Below are positions 11,640-23,562 of a stretch of 64,000 nt of DNA, piece by piece. The DNA comes from Pontederia crassipes (lineage: Eukaryota > Streptophyta > Magnoliopsida > Commelinales > Pontederiaceae), in NCBI GenBank assembly GCA_030549335.1, contig CM060194.1, positions 21,330,171 through 21,394,170 of the forward strand, given 5' to 3'. The notes under the pieces are model-generated. The model was not told the DNA's origin, made no database searches, and saw only the letters and a program-made list of their open reading frames with translations. Position 1 is the first letter of the stretch. Every line of letters begins with the position of its first letter. A program made the position numbers and the translations under genes.

Positions 11640-12480
11640 AAAACCCCCAGGACATTCTCCCCCACTCAAGTCAGCGACGTCCCTGGAGATGCAGCTTCGA
11701 ATTCATCAATCTTCTGCTTGAACTATCACGGGTCTTCGGCTGTCTTCCTACTTGTGTCAACGTTCAGTCTTCTGCTCTATCGACCAAGATACTCCTTCTT
11801 TTGATTCTTCGTGCAGACGATGAGTACTTCTTCAACTTGATCAGTGAATTACTGACGGATGGCCGGCGGGGCACGGTCTTAAATCCCATGCCCGGGATCT
11901 TCAAGGTCTTCGACAAAAGGTTTGATCAGGCTAAGATGGAAGACTGGATATTGCATCTGCGGCAGGAGCTCCAGGTTGTAGGCCATGTTGCCTACCTTCT
12001 TTAGGATCTTGAACGAGCCATCGTAATTCCTAACGAGGTCCTTGTGCAGATTATTCTCGCTTAGTCGGAGATGTTGGATCAGTTTCACAAGAACCAAATC
12101 TTTGACTTCAAAGTGGACGTCCCGTCGGACGGTGTCCGTCCACTTCTTCATGCGCTTCGATGTCTTGTACAATCATGCTCTAGCCATGTCGTTCTGCTCA
12201 TGCCATTCTCTCGGCATGTGGTGAGCGATTGGAGACTTTGCCACCATAAAAAGTGGCGACGGCCTATGGAGTGAGAGGTTGCTGCCCTATCATTATCTCA
12301 AAGGGACTCTGATTGGTCGACTCGATATCGATGTTGCTTAGATAATGGACCCAATCCAAACCACGATAATGCCCTAGTTCCTTCCTATACATTGCCACAT
12401 GCTTCTCGGATGGCGGATGACCTTCACCCGGTTCTGCTTCCAAAATGTCGAGATGTCTTACTTGAGTAGGTCTACAGATA
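11640..12480 (-). pseudogene. Decayed Ty3 pol fragment (integrase C-terminus)
   Basis: The minus-strand frame at 11879-12172 reads KRMKKWTDTVRRDVHFEV, then DLVLVKL, HKDLVRNYDGSFKILKKVG and PVFHLSLIKPFVEDL. This is the C-terminal integrase region of plant Ty3 (gypsy) polyproteins. Upstream, to about 12480, pieces such as MPREWHEQNDMARA fit the same protein but with stops and shifts. Downstream, to about 11640, only weak chromodomain-tail similarity remains. No LTR pair or target duplication could be matched to it. It is an old, truncated copy. Confidence 0.75.
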
Positions 12481-13044
12481 TGTTTCCTCTACTAGATCGA
12501 GCCATGAGGCATCTCTATAGTTTAACTCCTCCTATGCGTTGTGCTGCCAAATTCGTGAGAAAAAATGTATATATTACAGTGACCATAGAGGGACTACGGC
12601 CTCCGCCCCCATTGATGAAGCGGAATTGGAATGCAGGTCGACCGATATTATCTCGACGGCTTTCGACGGATGAAGAGAAAATTTCACATTCTTCAAATGT
12701 TGTTCTAAATTTGAGCTGCACTTTATATTCAAATGGGTTATGTCCATAAATCTTTCTTAAATTATCACGATTTTTCACATCTAACTTTAAACTACGGTTT
12801 ACATTTAGCTTAATGGGCGAGTTCGGGGCCGGGACGTCCGCCCCGTCCTGTCCCCTCGACGCGCCGCTCATCGAGAGGCTCCTGTGAAATTTTCGATGCT
12901 GTCAAAATACGCAAGCATGAAAGCATCGAAAACTTCGTTGATGGAAATGAACTGCTCTCATATTTTTAAGCTCCAATGAGTGTTAGTGGTGTGGAGGAAG
13001 TGCGGTTTCCCGCAATTCATCAAATCTTTGGTCTGAGAGGTGCT
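12481..13044. other. Stretch without a recognised gene
   Basis: A 118-codon minus-strand open frame (12515-12871) has no recognisable domain, and its composition changes abruptly within it. I see no supported feature. Confidence 0.4.
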
Positions 13045-13053
13045 TTGAACTAT
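13045..13053. repeat. 9-bp target duplication, left (TTGAACTAT)
   Basis: Identical to 13973-13981 on the other side of the Mutator-like element. Confidence 0.85.
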
Positions 13054-13972
13054 GGATTATATCCTCTGACCACTCCTAAACTATCGTGAATTACCACATC
13101 TAATTCCAAACTACTAAACTATTACGATTTTTTCAATTTGATCATTTCGTCCAATTCCGTCGACTTCTACTTTTACATAAAAAATATGATAATAAATATA
13201 AAAATAATTTTAAGAAAACAAGAGAGGGGGAGGAGGGACGACGAAGGGGGGGCGGCCACCCCCCCTCCTCCCCTCTCTTTCTCGACATCCCCCCCCCCCT
13301 TCCCTTTCGTCGACGTCGACGGGGGGCAGCAACCCCCCCACGACGATGTAGAGGGGGCGGCGACCCCCCGCCCTCTCTCTCCGACGTCAGGAAAGAGAGA
13401 GGTGGGGGGTCACCCCCCCCCCCCCCCCGTGTCGTCGTCGTCGATGACGATGACACAGCACCTCTCTCTTTCCCGACGCTGTAGAGAGGGGGCGGGGGGT
13501 CACCGCGCCCCCACACACGTCGACGACAATGGGGGAGCAACCCTCACCTCTCTCTTTCCCAGCATCGGAGAGAAGGGCGGGGGGGGGGGGGGGGGGGGGG
13601 GGGGTGGTCGGCGACGACCCCCCCCCCCCCCCCCTCCTCCCCCTCTTTCTCGACGCCGAGAAAGAGGAGGGGGGGTCGCCACCCCCCCGTCGAAAACGAT
13701 GAAGCCCCCCTCCTCCTCTCTTATTTTTTTTCTTTTTTAATTATGTTTATATTTATTATTATATTTTTTATGTAAAAGTGGACTAACTCAGAGGTATAAT
13801 GGATATTTCATAAATGTGAAAAATTAAAAATAATGAAGAAGTCGATGGAATTGGACGGAAAGACCAAACTGGAAAAATCGCGATAGTTTAGGTATTCAAA
13901 AAATGAAGTTCGTAGTTTGGGATTAGATGTGATAATTCGCGATAGTTTAGGGGTGGTCAAAGGAAATAACCC
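13054..13972. mobile_element. Mutator-like MITE with GC-rich core
   Basis: The long terminal inverted repeats start GGATTATATCCTCTGACCAC on the left and, read inward from the right, GGGTTATTTCCTTTGACCAC. Similarity of the arms extends about 200 bp with gaps. The element is flanked by a perfect 9-bp direct repeat, TTGAACTAT, at 13045-13053 and 13973-13981, the target size of Mutator-like elements. No transposase is present. The core (13225-13720) is a patchwork of G and C runs separated by CTCTCTTT and CGACGTCGACG-like blocks. It includes 26 G at 13579-13604 facing 17 C at 13618-13634. Confidence 0.88.
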
Positions 13973-13981
13973 TTGAACTAT
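13973..13981. repeat. 9-bp target duplication, right (TTGAACTAT)
   Basis: Identical to 13045-13053. Confidence 0.85.
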
Positions 13982-16290
13982 TATGGATGTTTATTTGATC
14001 TCCCATTTGACTACTTCTGCTTGATGATATGGAGTTATTGGGAGATATGTTTTTCCTTTTTTGCTTAAGTCACCTCCCTTTCACTGTGTGCAAATGTTTT
14101 TATTGATTATGATGCATTACGGGAAGGAAGTATATGAATACAACTTAATTAAGAACATGTCACTAATCAAGGATGGTTGATATAGTCGAATAATAAAGTT
14201 GTGTCCTGAATCGTTGGATGTTAATAGCCTCCAGTTCAATTTTCAAAATCATCATTTTGAATAGGGTTTATCCATGCTCTTATCCGAACACCGGTGCTAA
14301 TAGCTCGAGACATCGATGGAAAAGAACGTCTCACTGATTAACCAATGTGGATAGTGAAGTTATGTCATGGGTTGCTACATCCTAAGTTTGATTCTCAAAT
14401 TCACATTTTAATATGAGTTTATTCGTACCACTTTCATCCGCACATCGAATTAATGAGATGCTAGCAATTTTGGGCACCAATGAATTTGATGGAAAAAAAG
14501 AACGTGTCGCTTCCCATGTAATGTCACATCTCCAAATCATAGTTTTGAATCTACTCAAGGAATTAGTAAATCTTGTTTTTTTTCTAATGAAACTAATAAA
14601 ACTATTAATGTGTTACCATTAAGAACAGAGAATAATATTACCAATCCAAAAATATTATTAATATTCATTTTATTAGATAAGGATAAAAGTATCCGCGGTT
14701 CACATAAAAATAGCAATAATAATTTTTGAAATGACAATAATGTTCCATTAAAATATAATGTTAAAATAATTTTTTTTAAAAAAATAATGGTGTACTAGAA
14801 GAAATGAAAAACAAATACAAAACAATTCAAATATTATTTGGATAGAGACACGTTGATTGTGTAATCATAATCTCTCTTATTTCAAAATTTAAATTCGTGG
14901 CTAAAAATTACTAAACCTTTTAATTAATCTGATTTTGGACCTTCGAATTTGATAATATAATGTTTTGACTTGGAATTTAAATCACCAATCCAAGTGACCT
15001 AATTGCACCTACAAAAAAAGATTAATTGAAATCACACATTCACACACACAAAAAAACAACTATGTCCACACCAACTAGTAGCAAACTGAAAATCATGATA
15101 ATATTACAAATGCAATTACCTTTGAAATGATTATTTATCATATTTTGGCGTAAACATATCAATTTATGCATTAAAAAAGGTTTCCTTATAAAATACATAG
15201 AATATCTCCAAAGACATATATGGAGTGAATCTTTCAACAAGGAAAAATGGGTGAACGGTTTTAATATAAAATCAAGAAAGAAATAGTTTAAAAGATATCT
15301 GATTAGAAGTCTCTAAAAATTTCTAAAATGACTGGTGAGCAGATCAATATAAATATTTTCTGTGTGCACCAATGCATATTGTTGTTTCTATTAGAAAAAA
15401 AGGTTAAAAAAATGAAAAAAACAAATGATATTTGGGCCGAAAATAAATGGATCAAAGGTGGCCCAGTTGGAGTTCCGAATTATATATGGGCTGGAAAAGG
15501 TAGCTCGGGGTTATCAACTGGAAATAGAACGAATATTACAAAATGTTTTGGTACTGTCTGATAATAAATAATTCAGGCTCGATTTCTTTTGACGAAATAA
15601 ATTCACCAAACATTCTTAGAAAAGTAATTTGTTGAAAATAAAATAAATTTCAACCTAATCGGTATACTACTTTCAAATACGATCGCAAATAATTTAAGAG
15701 TATAATAAAGAACGTATATTTTCTCAACCTTATCTTACTTTCTCAACAAAAAGAATAATATTTTCTAGTTGGTTGTCCTATTTTATGCAATTAAATAACA
15801 GAAAATGAGTAAATTAACATTTTATAAATAAAACAATGTTACAAAAGGAGTTACATATTCTTTAAAATAGTATAACCAATAAAAAAAACGTCACTATTAA
15901 CACTTCAAAATACACTATTGTCATTTTATGTTATCTCACAAAAATAAAAATATTCAATATTTTCAGCACAATGTGTTCTAGAGCGGAAGTAGTAATATCC
16001 TGAGGTCTCCTAATTGTGTGTGAGTATATGGCTAATAGGTAAAAAAAAGAGTGAAAGTAGGTAGAAAAGAAAAAAAAACTATATACTCATTTTTTATGAA
16101 AAAAGTATGTAAACATAGCAAAACTAAATCTTCACATCTCATTTAATCCCATTTATTTATTTAATTTAATTTTTTTTGTTTTTCAAATTGATTGATTTTT
16201 CATCGTATGTGAATTGTTTGGTAAATGAGATCATGTTCACAAAATAAAAACTCAAGATTGAAGATACGAACCATTAGATTAAATTTAATC
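13982..16290. other. AT-rich intergenic stretch
   Basis: No gene, RNA gene or bounded transposon could be supported. Short open frames at 14413-14622, 14555-14737 and 15328-15561 are AT-rich, without domains or splice support. Confidence 0.5.
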
Positions 16291-16327
16291 GAATATATAT
16301 ATATATATATATGAGGAATATTAGTAT

Positions 16328-17220
16328 GCTACCACACTTTTGTGGTAGCACTGTGTAACCACACCTCCATATCGTTTGATCTGAGATGGACGGACGTGAT
16401 GAAGAGCATGCGGTTTAGGGACGATTCAAGTGTTTCAAGCATGGTTTCGCCGGCGTAACTCAGGGATCATTGCAAATTAGTTGGGTGCCAAACTTCGTTG
16501 CCACCGGCAGGCCTCCATTATCTTGGATGGCATGTCCTTACATGACTCCTCGTCGGCATCAACTCTGTCGGGGATCGAAGTAAATTGAAGATGCGACGAC
16601 AATGGTGGAGTACCGATGAAGATCTCTCATTCGATTGGCGAAAGCGTCATGCATAGAGGGCCAAGGACGATCATCGCAACCCGAACGTTGGTAGAGGGGA
16701 ACCTCCGTCATCTGGCGTCGTCATGCAGAGAGGGGAGGAGACGCACAGAGAGGGCGGAGGAGATGCGCAATTCGTTGCCACCCTCCCTTGTCAATCATCC
16801 CTCGTCGATCTCCCAACGCTGACCCTCCCTCGCTAATGTCCCCTTGCCAGAGCTTTGTCGCCCGTTGCCGTCATGCGGAGAGGGACCGACGTCGCCCGTT
16901 GCCATTGTCAAGGGAGGGGGGAGGAGACACGCAGGTCATTGCCAACCCTCGCCGATCTCCTCTTGCCAGAGTTCCATCACCAACAGTCGAGCAGAGAGAG
17001 GCCGCCGCCATCTGAACCGCCCTTACTGATCTCCGCTTGCCGGATCTCCGTCGCTTGCCATCGTCGCACAGAGAGGGATCGTTGCCATCCCAACCGCCCT
17101 CCCGCTCGCTGAGCCAACTCACCAAACCATGGGCCGAACCGCGCCCGCCCTCCACCCTGAACCGATGCATAAATTTCGTCCGCCCATCTTAGATCGGATG
17201 ATCTTGGAGGTGTAGTCGTA
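16328..17220. mobile_element. GC-cored terminal-inverted-repeat element 1
   Basis: The left terminus has ACACCTCC then GTTTGATCTGAGATGGACGG (16350-16395). The right terminus, read inward from 17217, has ACACCTCC then ATCCGATCTAAGATGGGCGG, giving an imperfect inverted repeat of about 38 bp. The left outer edge also holds a small hairpin (TGCTACCACA / TGTGGTAGCA). It sits after a TA microsatellite (16291-16312) and before a CT run (17220-17239). The core (16550-17160) has degenerate repeats containing GCAGAGAGGG and CCGTTGCC; it codes for nothing recognisable. Confidence 0.6.
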
Positions 17221-17246
17221 TCTCTCTCTCTCTCTCTCTATATATA

Positions 17247-18577
17247 GGTGTAACATTATGTGACACCTGATCCAACGATCAGGATGAAATTACCTGAATC
17301 AAATCGAACAGTCTACCTCCTCCTCTCAACTCTTCGCTTGCGAGCCTGATCACCTCCCCATCGCCTGACAATCGTCAGCGACTACTAGCGACAACCTCCA
17401 CATCTGGCAACACCCTCGACCCTCTCTTCTCCCTCGTGCTCTCTCACATCTCTCCGCCCACAAGATCTCACCAGCGGCAAGTCGAGTGTCATCATCATTG
17501 CCCAGATCCTTGCAGAGCTCATTATCATCGCCAAAATTCGTGCGAATGTCATCACCGTCACCCAGATTTGTGCGAGTGCCATCATCATTGCCCAGATCCG
17601 TGTGAGCATCATCGCCATCGCCGTCGCCTAGAGCTCTACGAACATCATCGCTGTCGTCGAGCCCACCGAGCCGGAGCTGTCTTCGATCCAAATCCACACC
17701 GTCTGAGGGAAAGATCTACGTCGAGCCCGTGCCATCGTAGATTCGAGCCTACCGTCGATAATTCGAGCTCGTGCGGGGGTTAGCCCATTGCGGGCTGCCG
17801 ACTGGCACTCGTGAGGGTAAGGGAAGGTGGGGCTAAGGGTGTTCAGCGGGTCGGGTCGACCCGTGAACCCGATGATCCGACCCGACCCAAACTAGTTTGG
17901 ATCGGGTCGGATCCATGGTCGGGTCGGATCCGTGGTCGGGTCGGACCCGAACCGACCCCAACCCGTCCATGGGTCGGGTCGGGTAGGGGTCAGAATTTTC
18001 CGACCCGAGTCAACCCGACTCGACCGAAGACCCAGTTTTTTTATTTTTTTAAATTTTTTTAGTTTTAAGCTTATATTATGTATAAAAAAGTATAAAAATA
18101 TTTAAATAAAATATTTTAAATGTGTAAAATAATGTTTAAATGTTGAATAAGTTATTTTATATTTTTTAAATAAATATTATATAATATTTTTATGTTAAAT
18201 AATAGATAAAAGTAAGAAAAAATAAAAAAAAGACAACCCGATCCAACCCGACCCGAACAGGGTCGGCTTGGATCGGATCCGGACTTAAAAAATGGGGTGA
18301 CCCGACCCGATCAAAATCAGAATCGGGTCGGGTCAGGTCGGATCCGGGGTCGGGTCGGGTCAAACCCGACCCATGAACACCCCTAGGTGGGGCTGCCGAT
18401 TGACAGAGGGGAAGATGGGAGGGGAGAGGGGGGCGCCGGTCGCATGAGAGAGAGGGGGAGAAGAGAGGCGTGGTTGCAGGAGAGAGTTAGTAGATCTAGA
18501 TCATTTGTTAGATCGAACGTTCCAAATTTAGATATTACACAATGTTCATCTAAGGGGTGTTACACCACCATTAATGC
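17247..18577. mobile_element. GC-cored terminal-inverted-repeat element 2
   Basis: It starts GGTGTAACATTATGTGACAC directly after CT and TA microsatellites. It ends with a right terminus that reads inward as ATTAATGGTGGTGTAACACC (18577 to about 18558), followed by a TA run. The inverted repeat is weak beyond GGTGTAACA. The right terminus closely matches the left terminus of element 3, which supports a shared family. The interior has a GC-rich part with CATCATCGCC-like repeats and is interrupted by a hAT-type MITE at 17834-18385. Confidence 0.5.
17834..18385. mobile_element. hAT-type MITE with GGGTCGG/CCGACCC arms
   Basis: The ends are TAAGGGTGTTCA (17834) and TGAACACCCCTA (18385), inverted repeats with one difference. 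An 8-bp direct repeat, GGTGGGGC, is perfect at 17826-17833 and 18386-18393, the hAT target size. Both arms are packed with GGGTCGG and CCGACCC copies; the middle (18030-18230) is AT-rich. It is non-coding and nested inside element 2. Confidence 0.85.
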
Positions 18578-18760
18578 CATATATATATATTATATAAGAT
18601 AATCTTAAATTAAAAGATTAGATTGAAAGAAGAAAGGTAACAAAATATTTGTGCTTCAAGAATCATCACAAGAAAAGATATCAAAATCTTTCAACATGAA
18701 AGTGAGGATCTTGTACACGAAGAACCATCACATCGAAATAAAATTAATATATATATGGGA

Positions 18761-19484
18761 TTAATGGGGGTGTAACCCCTCTTAGGTGAAACCTTGTGTA
18801 GCGCATGCATATGAGCCGTCAGATCTGATCAACGGTTTAGATCTTGCACATGCTCTCTCTCCTCTTTCTCCCCTCTATTCGCTCTCTACTCTCTCTCCCG
18901 ATGATCTCTCTCCCCTTCGATATGCGCCACCGTCGCCTCCCCTACGCTCTCTCTCTTCTCTCCTCCGACCGCCCGTTGCAATCTCCTCCAAGTGCAGCGC
19001 CGTCGACCAGCCCCTTCCTGAGCTGCCACCGCGATCCTCTGCAAGCGCCACTACCGTCCGTAGATCTGCTCGTCACAGATCTGCCACGCTAGACAATCCC
19101 ATGTTTGCCGATGCCCCGCCCCTGTTCGCCGCCCTTCTTGCCTGTCAGCGAGCACTGAATCCAAGCGAGCGACTCCATCGATCATGCCCGCCGGCGTCGC
19201 CCTTGTTCACCGCCCTCTCTTCCCCGCCGTCTGCCTCGTCCACCCCGCGTCGCCCCTTCCCCCGCCGTCCGATGCGCCTGCCCTGTGTGGCTCCTCTCTT
19301 CCCCCACCGTCTGCCGTTGTCCCGCTGTCGTCCCCCTATCGACCGTCGCCATCCATTGCGCCACCGACCACTGTGCCATCCCCCCACCCAAATATTCAGA
19401 GCAGATCTGGTCCATCCGATAGATCCGACTGCTATCACGTGGGGGTTGCACAAGGCTACACCATAAGGGGGTTATACCCCATTA
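18761..19484. mobile_element. GC-cored terminal-inverted-repeat element 3
   Basis: The left terminus is TTAATGGGGGTGTAACCCCT (18761) followed by CTTAGGTGAAACCTTGTG. The right terminus, read inward, is CTAATGGGGTATAACCCCC then TTATGGTGTAGCCTTGTG. The inverted repeat is about 40 bp. A TA-rich tract precedes it and a GT microsatellite follows. The core is CT- and GC-rich and leaves a 226-codon frame (18786-19466) rich in Pro, Ser and Arg that I regard as spurious. Confidence 0.65.
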
Positions 19485-20156
19485 GTGTGTGTGTGTGTAA
19501 AATTGGTCGACAACTGAATGTGTAACATTTGCCAAATTAATTTAGTTTGTAGTAGACATTTGAATCTTAAATGTTTCAATCTTTTACGTAATCTCTATAG
19601 AACTCATGCAGAATATTAAATATGAAATTGGTATGAAATATCATCTTCCTCCTCCTTAATCCATAGCAAGTACTATTATTGCGTTCGAATGAGCATAATT
19701 GTGAATCAATTAGTTAGGATCACTTTGAAGTTTGAATCTTTACCCGTAATTAATTAATAAAAATTAAACTCTTTCTTATAATTGATCAATTAGATCACGA
19801 ACATATCATACATGTAACAATCAAGAAAAACATTTAGAAACTATTAGTCCTACATTATTATACTTGGTTACAATTCCGAGCACTAGGGGCTTTGGACTTT
19901 GTTTCGAGGTGAACGTGGATTGCGTGGGTCTTGGGTTAGGCAGGATTTGACCCACACCACACCATATAATACAAAATTAACATCTAGATCATCAGGAAAG
20001 TACCATGAATTTAGTCACTCTTCCGAAAATAAATTAAGAATAATAATTATTTCATGTTTTCGTTGATTAGATTTGATTTATTTTATTTTCAACCCGATAT
20101 TCGTGAGCATTGCCCTGAGCGGAAGATGCTTTGTAGGTATATCTTGAGTTATACCA

Positions 20157-20191
<35 letters not shown>

Positions 20192-22418
20192 ACAACATCA
20201 ATGCCTTAATTATCTCCCGATTACAAAAATTGGTTATAATTAGTCAAATTAAAAGAGTACAGCGGTAAATAGCTTTGAATTATAAGCAGGCCTGAGTTCA
20301 AAAAATCTTGCTCTTGATGTCACAGTGACTCAGAATGACACTTGATGAACAACAATAAGTCGATAACTAAAGGTAGACTTAAAAGGCTGGCGTGCATAAT
20401 AGTCGACGGCCGATCCATCCACATCCCACACGAATTAAAAGGCAAAAAGAATATGGGAACAGTAGTAAAGAAAGGCTGGCTGGTCAATTTTCTATGGTTT
20501 CTTTTCCTAGATCTCTGCGTCTAATTTTTCCTTTACTAATTAGCAGCACTTTTTACGCTTTTTAGCAGATATTTAGCTCTCTCTCTCTCTGTCTGTCTCT
20601 CTCTCTCTCTCATGTGTGTGTATATCCGAGGAGGAATAATTGCTGTTGGTTTCTTAAACTTTAAGGATGATCACCTGTGCTGTTGCATTAGACAGTAGAG
20701 ACGTGTCAAACAAACGATCTAGGTATAATATGAGATTACCTTCCCTTGTGGACTCGCCTCTTTGCGTCATGTGCTGATTCCATGCATGATGATGAAGTAA
20801 AAAAGCATGCATGCTACTTTGAGGTGGCACAAGTAAAAACACTATCTCAACAAAATTTGAGTAGTCCAATCACTCTTCAGTACAGAATTTGATTGGCCAT
20901 CATAGAAAGATAATAATGTCGAGGTCTACTTGATCAAAAGAAATGGAGGAGAAAAAAGGGTGAAGAATAATGAATTTTAATTAATACAAAGTCCTAAAGT
21001 TGATTGGAATGTCGAATTGACGAAAACTCTGTGGGTAAACATAGTTAAACTAAAAGGCTAATAAAGGTGCCTCCTACTATTTAAGTAGGACACATCATGT
21101 CTTCTCATCTATTAGTTCTTAGGGAAGTGTTTGAATGCAAAAACTTAAGTCACTATTAGTTCTTAATAACTAATTGATTAAATAAAAATTTTACATTTGA
21201 TATTTGTATGAAAAATATAATGATATAGAATTTAAAATTTGATTTGATAGATAAGTTTTAACGAATATTATAGGAAAAAATAATATCTTAATATACTATA
21301 AATTAGATTATTTTTTTCCTAAAATATAAAAAGCTTAATTAGTAAATTATATTACAAGACAATAAATATAATTATAATGTTTACATTAATTTCATTTAAT
21401 TATTACTGGATTTTTTATAATTATAATGTTTATTAAGTCTTAAGAAATTTATTTTTGTGTACTATATTTTAATTATTCTTTATTATAATGTACTTAATAT
21501 TACAGTACAATACTTATTTTAAAAATAATTTATGTTAGTTTCATAATATAAAAGTAATACCTTATTTATTTTGTTTAATCACAGGTAACTTAATAATTAA
21601 AATATTTTTTTTTAATTAATTGATGTTACCTTTTCATAGCAATACCTAATATTATTTAAAATTAATTTAAATGTTTTTTACATGGGACACATCATAAACG
21701 TGAAATGAAAAGAAAGTGAGTTCCTGTCCTTAATGAGAACTTGCTAGTTCTCACGTGCGATGAGAACTTTTCAGTTGGAACTTATTAGAATTTCTTACGT
21801 TCACCAGAACCGAAGTTCCGGCAACCGAAGGTTCAATCAAAATTTTATTTGGTGTTTGGTAGAACTAACGAAAGTTCCAACCTATGGAGAATTCAGAGTG
21901 GAAGGCTGAATCAGATTTATGTTCCATTTAATCTCTTATATTTGGTTTAACAAAAAACTAAGAAAAAAAAATCATCCCCTCCTGTGATCCATCATCTCCC
22001 CAATCTTCGGTAGCACTAGAGTGTGGCCGCCATCATGATTTCACTTGTAGAGTGTGGATCACAATCGATTACCATTTAGGGCCTTTTCAAGGTTCGTGTT
22101 ATCGAGATGGCTCTCTCTACGGAAGGTGAGGTGAAGGAGATGCTGACATCGTCCTCATTATCATCCTTGAGGGATGAATAAGAGGGTAAAGGGAGATGGA
22201 TAGTATATATATGGAGGGGACACCATCGAGAGACTTTTCCATGTATATATAGATGGATAGTATATTATGCAATAGTTTTGAAGAAAAGAGCAAAATAAGT
22301 AACTTTCTCTTTGCGCAGCCAACATTCATTCCATGTTTTCATTTTTGTTGGCTCTGTTGATCAGTCCTTAGGTGATAAGGGGAGGTGGCACTAGAATTTG
22401 ATCACAAATCAGGAGAGG
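19485..22418. other. AT-rich intergenic stretch with microsatellites
   Basis: No gene is supported. It holds a TA microsatellite (about 20159-20188) and a CT-rich run (about 20577-20612). The part at 21120-21880 has hAT-MITE-like composition but no ends that could be paired. Confidence 0.5.
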
Positions 22419-22423
22419 GATTG

Positions 22424-23113
22424 TGATACGATACTCAAGAAGAATGTCTTAAGTGATCGAAACAATATATGATAGTCAAAGAAACGAGATCAAACGAATT
22501 TTCAAGGCAGCAGAATATCAACATCAAGATTACAATGAACCAAACAATCGATATTATAAATAAATGGATTTAATCACAAGATAGTCAACCTTGTAATTAA
22601 CGGCGGAAGTTCCCGAAGAACGGGTTGCAAGAGTTCCCTCACAACAAAGCAATTAAGCCATAATTTTCATAGATTCAAAGATGTCTCAAATAACAATGAA
22701 GACCAGTATTTATAAACCTTAGGAACAGACTTTGGACTGAAAGAAAATACCCTAACTTAGCCCACAAGTAACCTAACTAATTTAAGAAAATAACAAACTC
22801 AATTTCTGTTACAATACTCATCAGCATATTCCATAATTAATTAAATAAAAAAATTCCAAATAAATATGATTAAACCATGATTTATTTGGCCCAAGTTATG
22901 CTGACTCTTCATGTGGCCCAATTTGTTACGCATTGAGAAGTTGACTTTGATGCAACTTGATCTTGTAATTTGATCAATTGTAAATCGCATATATTCGTGA
23001 TTATCTTCAATTTCCGTATGTCTGAGATCCTCAACATTACCATCATCATCCAACTTTGCTAGAACACTCTTCCATCACCGACTGCAATTATAGGCATTTC
23101 ATGGTTCATATCA
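22424..23113 (-). repeat. 3' LTR of the gag-only retrotransposon
   Basis: 690 bp; in element orientation it begins TGATATGAACC and ends GTATCGTATCA. It pairs with 27288-27968, differing by a 10-bp indel and about 5-6% of bases in the stretch compared by eye. Confidence 0.85.
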
Positions 23114-23245
23114 TTCTCCTCTTCTTCAAAAGGATTCGTCCTCGAATCTGCATTCCCATTAAGAAGAATATGTTCAGGTTCATATCATTTCCCTCCTCTT
23201 TAAAAGAATTCATCATCGAATCTACATTCACAATAAGGAGAATAT
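23101..23245 (-). repeat. Tandem 72-bp duplication at the 3' LTR border
   Basis: The stretch GGTTCATATCATTCTCCTC... (from 23103) is repeated from about 23175 as GGTTCATATCATTTCCCTC.... Each copy has a TGATATGAACC-like LTR start and a purine tract on the minus strand. The same duplication is present in the 27.96-28.11 kb copy, so it predates the composite structure. Confidence 0.7.
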
Positions 23246-23562
23246 AATCTATCACATATTTGAATTTATTAAATAATTTAGAACACACATAATGGAGATA
23301 TTGATACTTCCCTTTGATGTGTCGGATGGGACGATGTATCTCTATCAGAACAGCAATAATTTCTCATTTTTGTCATCTTGTTAAATTCCTGCAAGTTTTG
23401 AGAAACAACATAAGTAACATTAAAAGTAATGTAACTAGTATACTCACCTGGATGAAATATCTTATGCCCATGCGACAATGGCATTTTAAGAAACAAATTG
23501 CAAAACTTGGGGGACCTTCCTTTGTACATAAGGATCCAGTCAAATAAAATGTGCAATGTATT

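Noticed and set aside
13138-13740. 200-codon plus-strand frame and its antisense partners
   Set aside because: Encoded residues are runs of Pro, Gly, Arg and Ser from G/C homopolymers in a MITE core.
16616-17783. Several 60-115 codon frames with His, Arg and Pro repeats
   Set aside because: They follow the degenerate tandem repeats in the cores of elements 1 and 2 and occur on both strands.
18786-19466. 226-codon frame rich in Pro, Ser and Arg
   Set aside because: It is contained in a terminal-inverted-repeat element, has low-complexity composition and matches no family.
21120-21880. Possible MITE with TGTTTGAAT and TGTTTGGTAG-like ends
   Set aside because: The two motifs do not form inverted ends and no target duplication was found.
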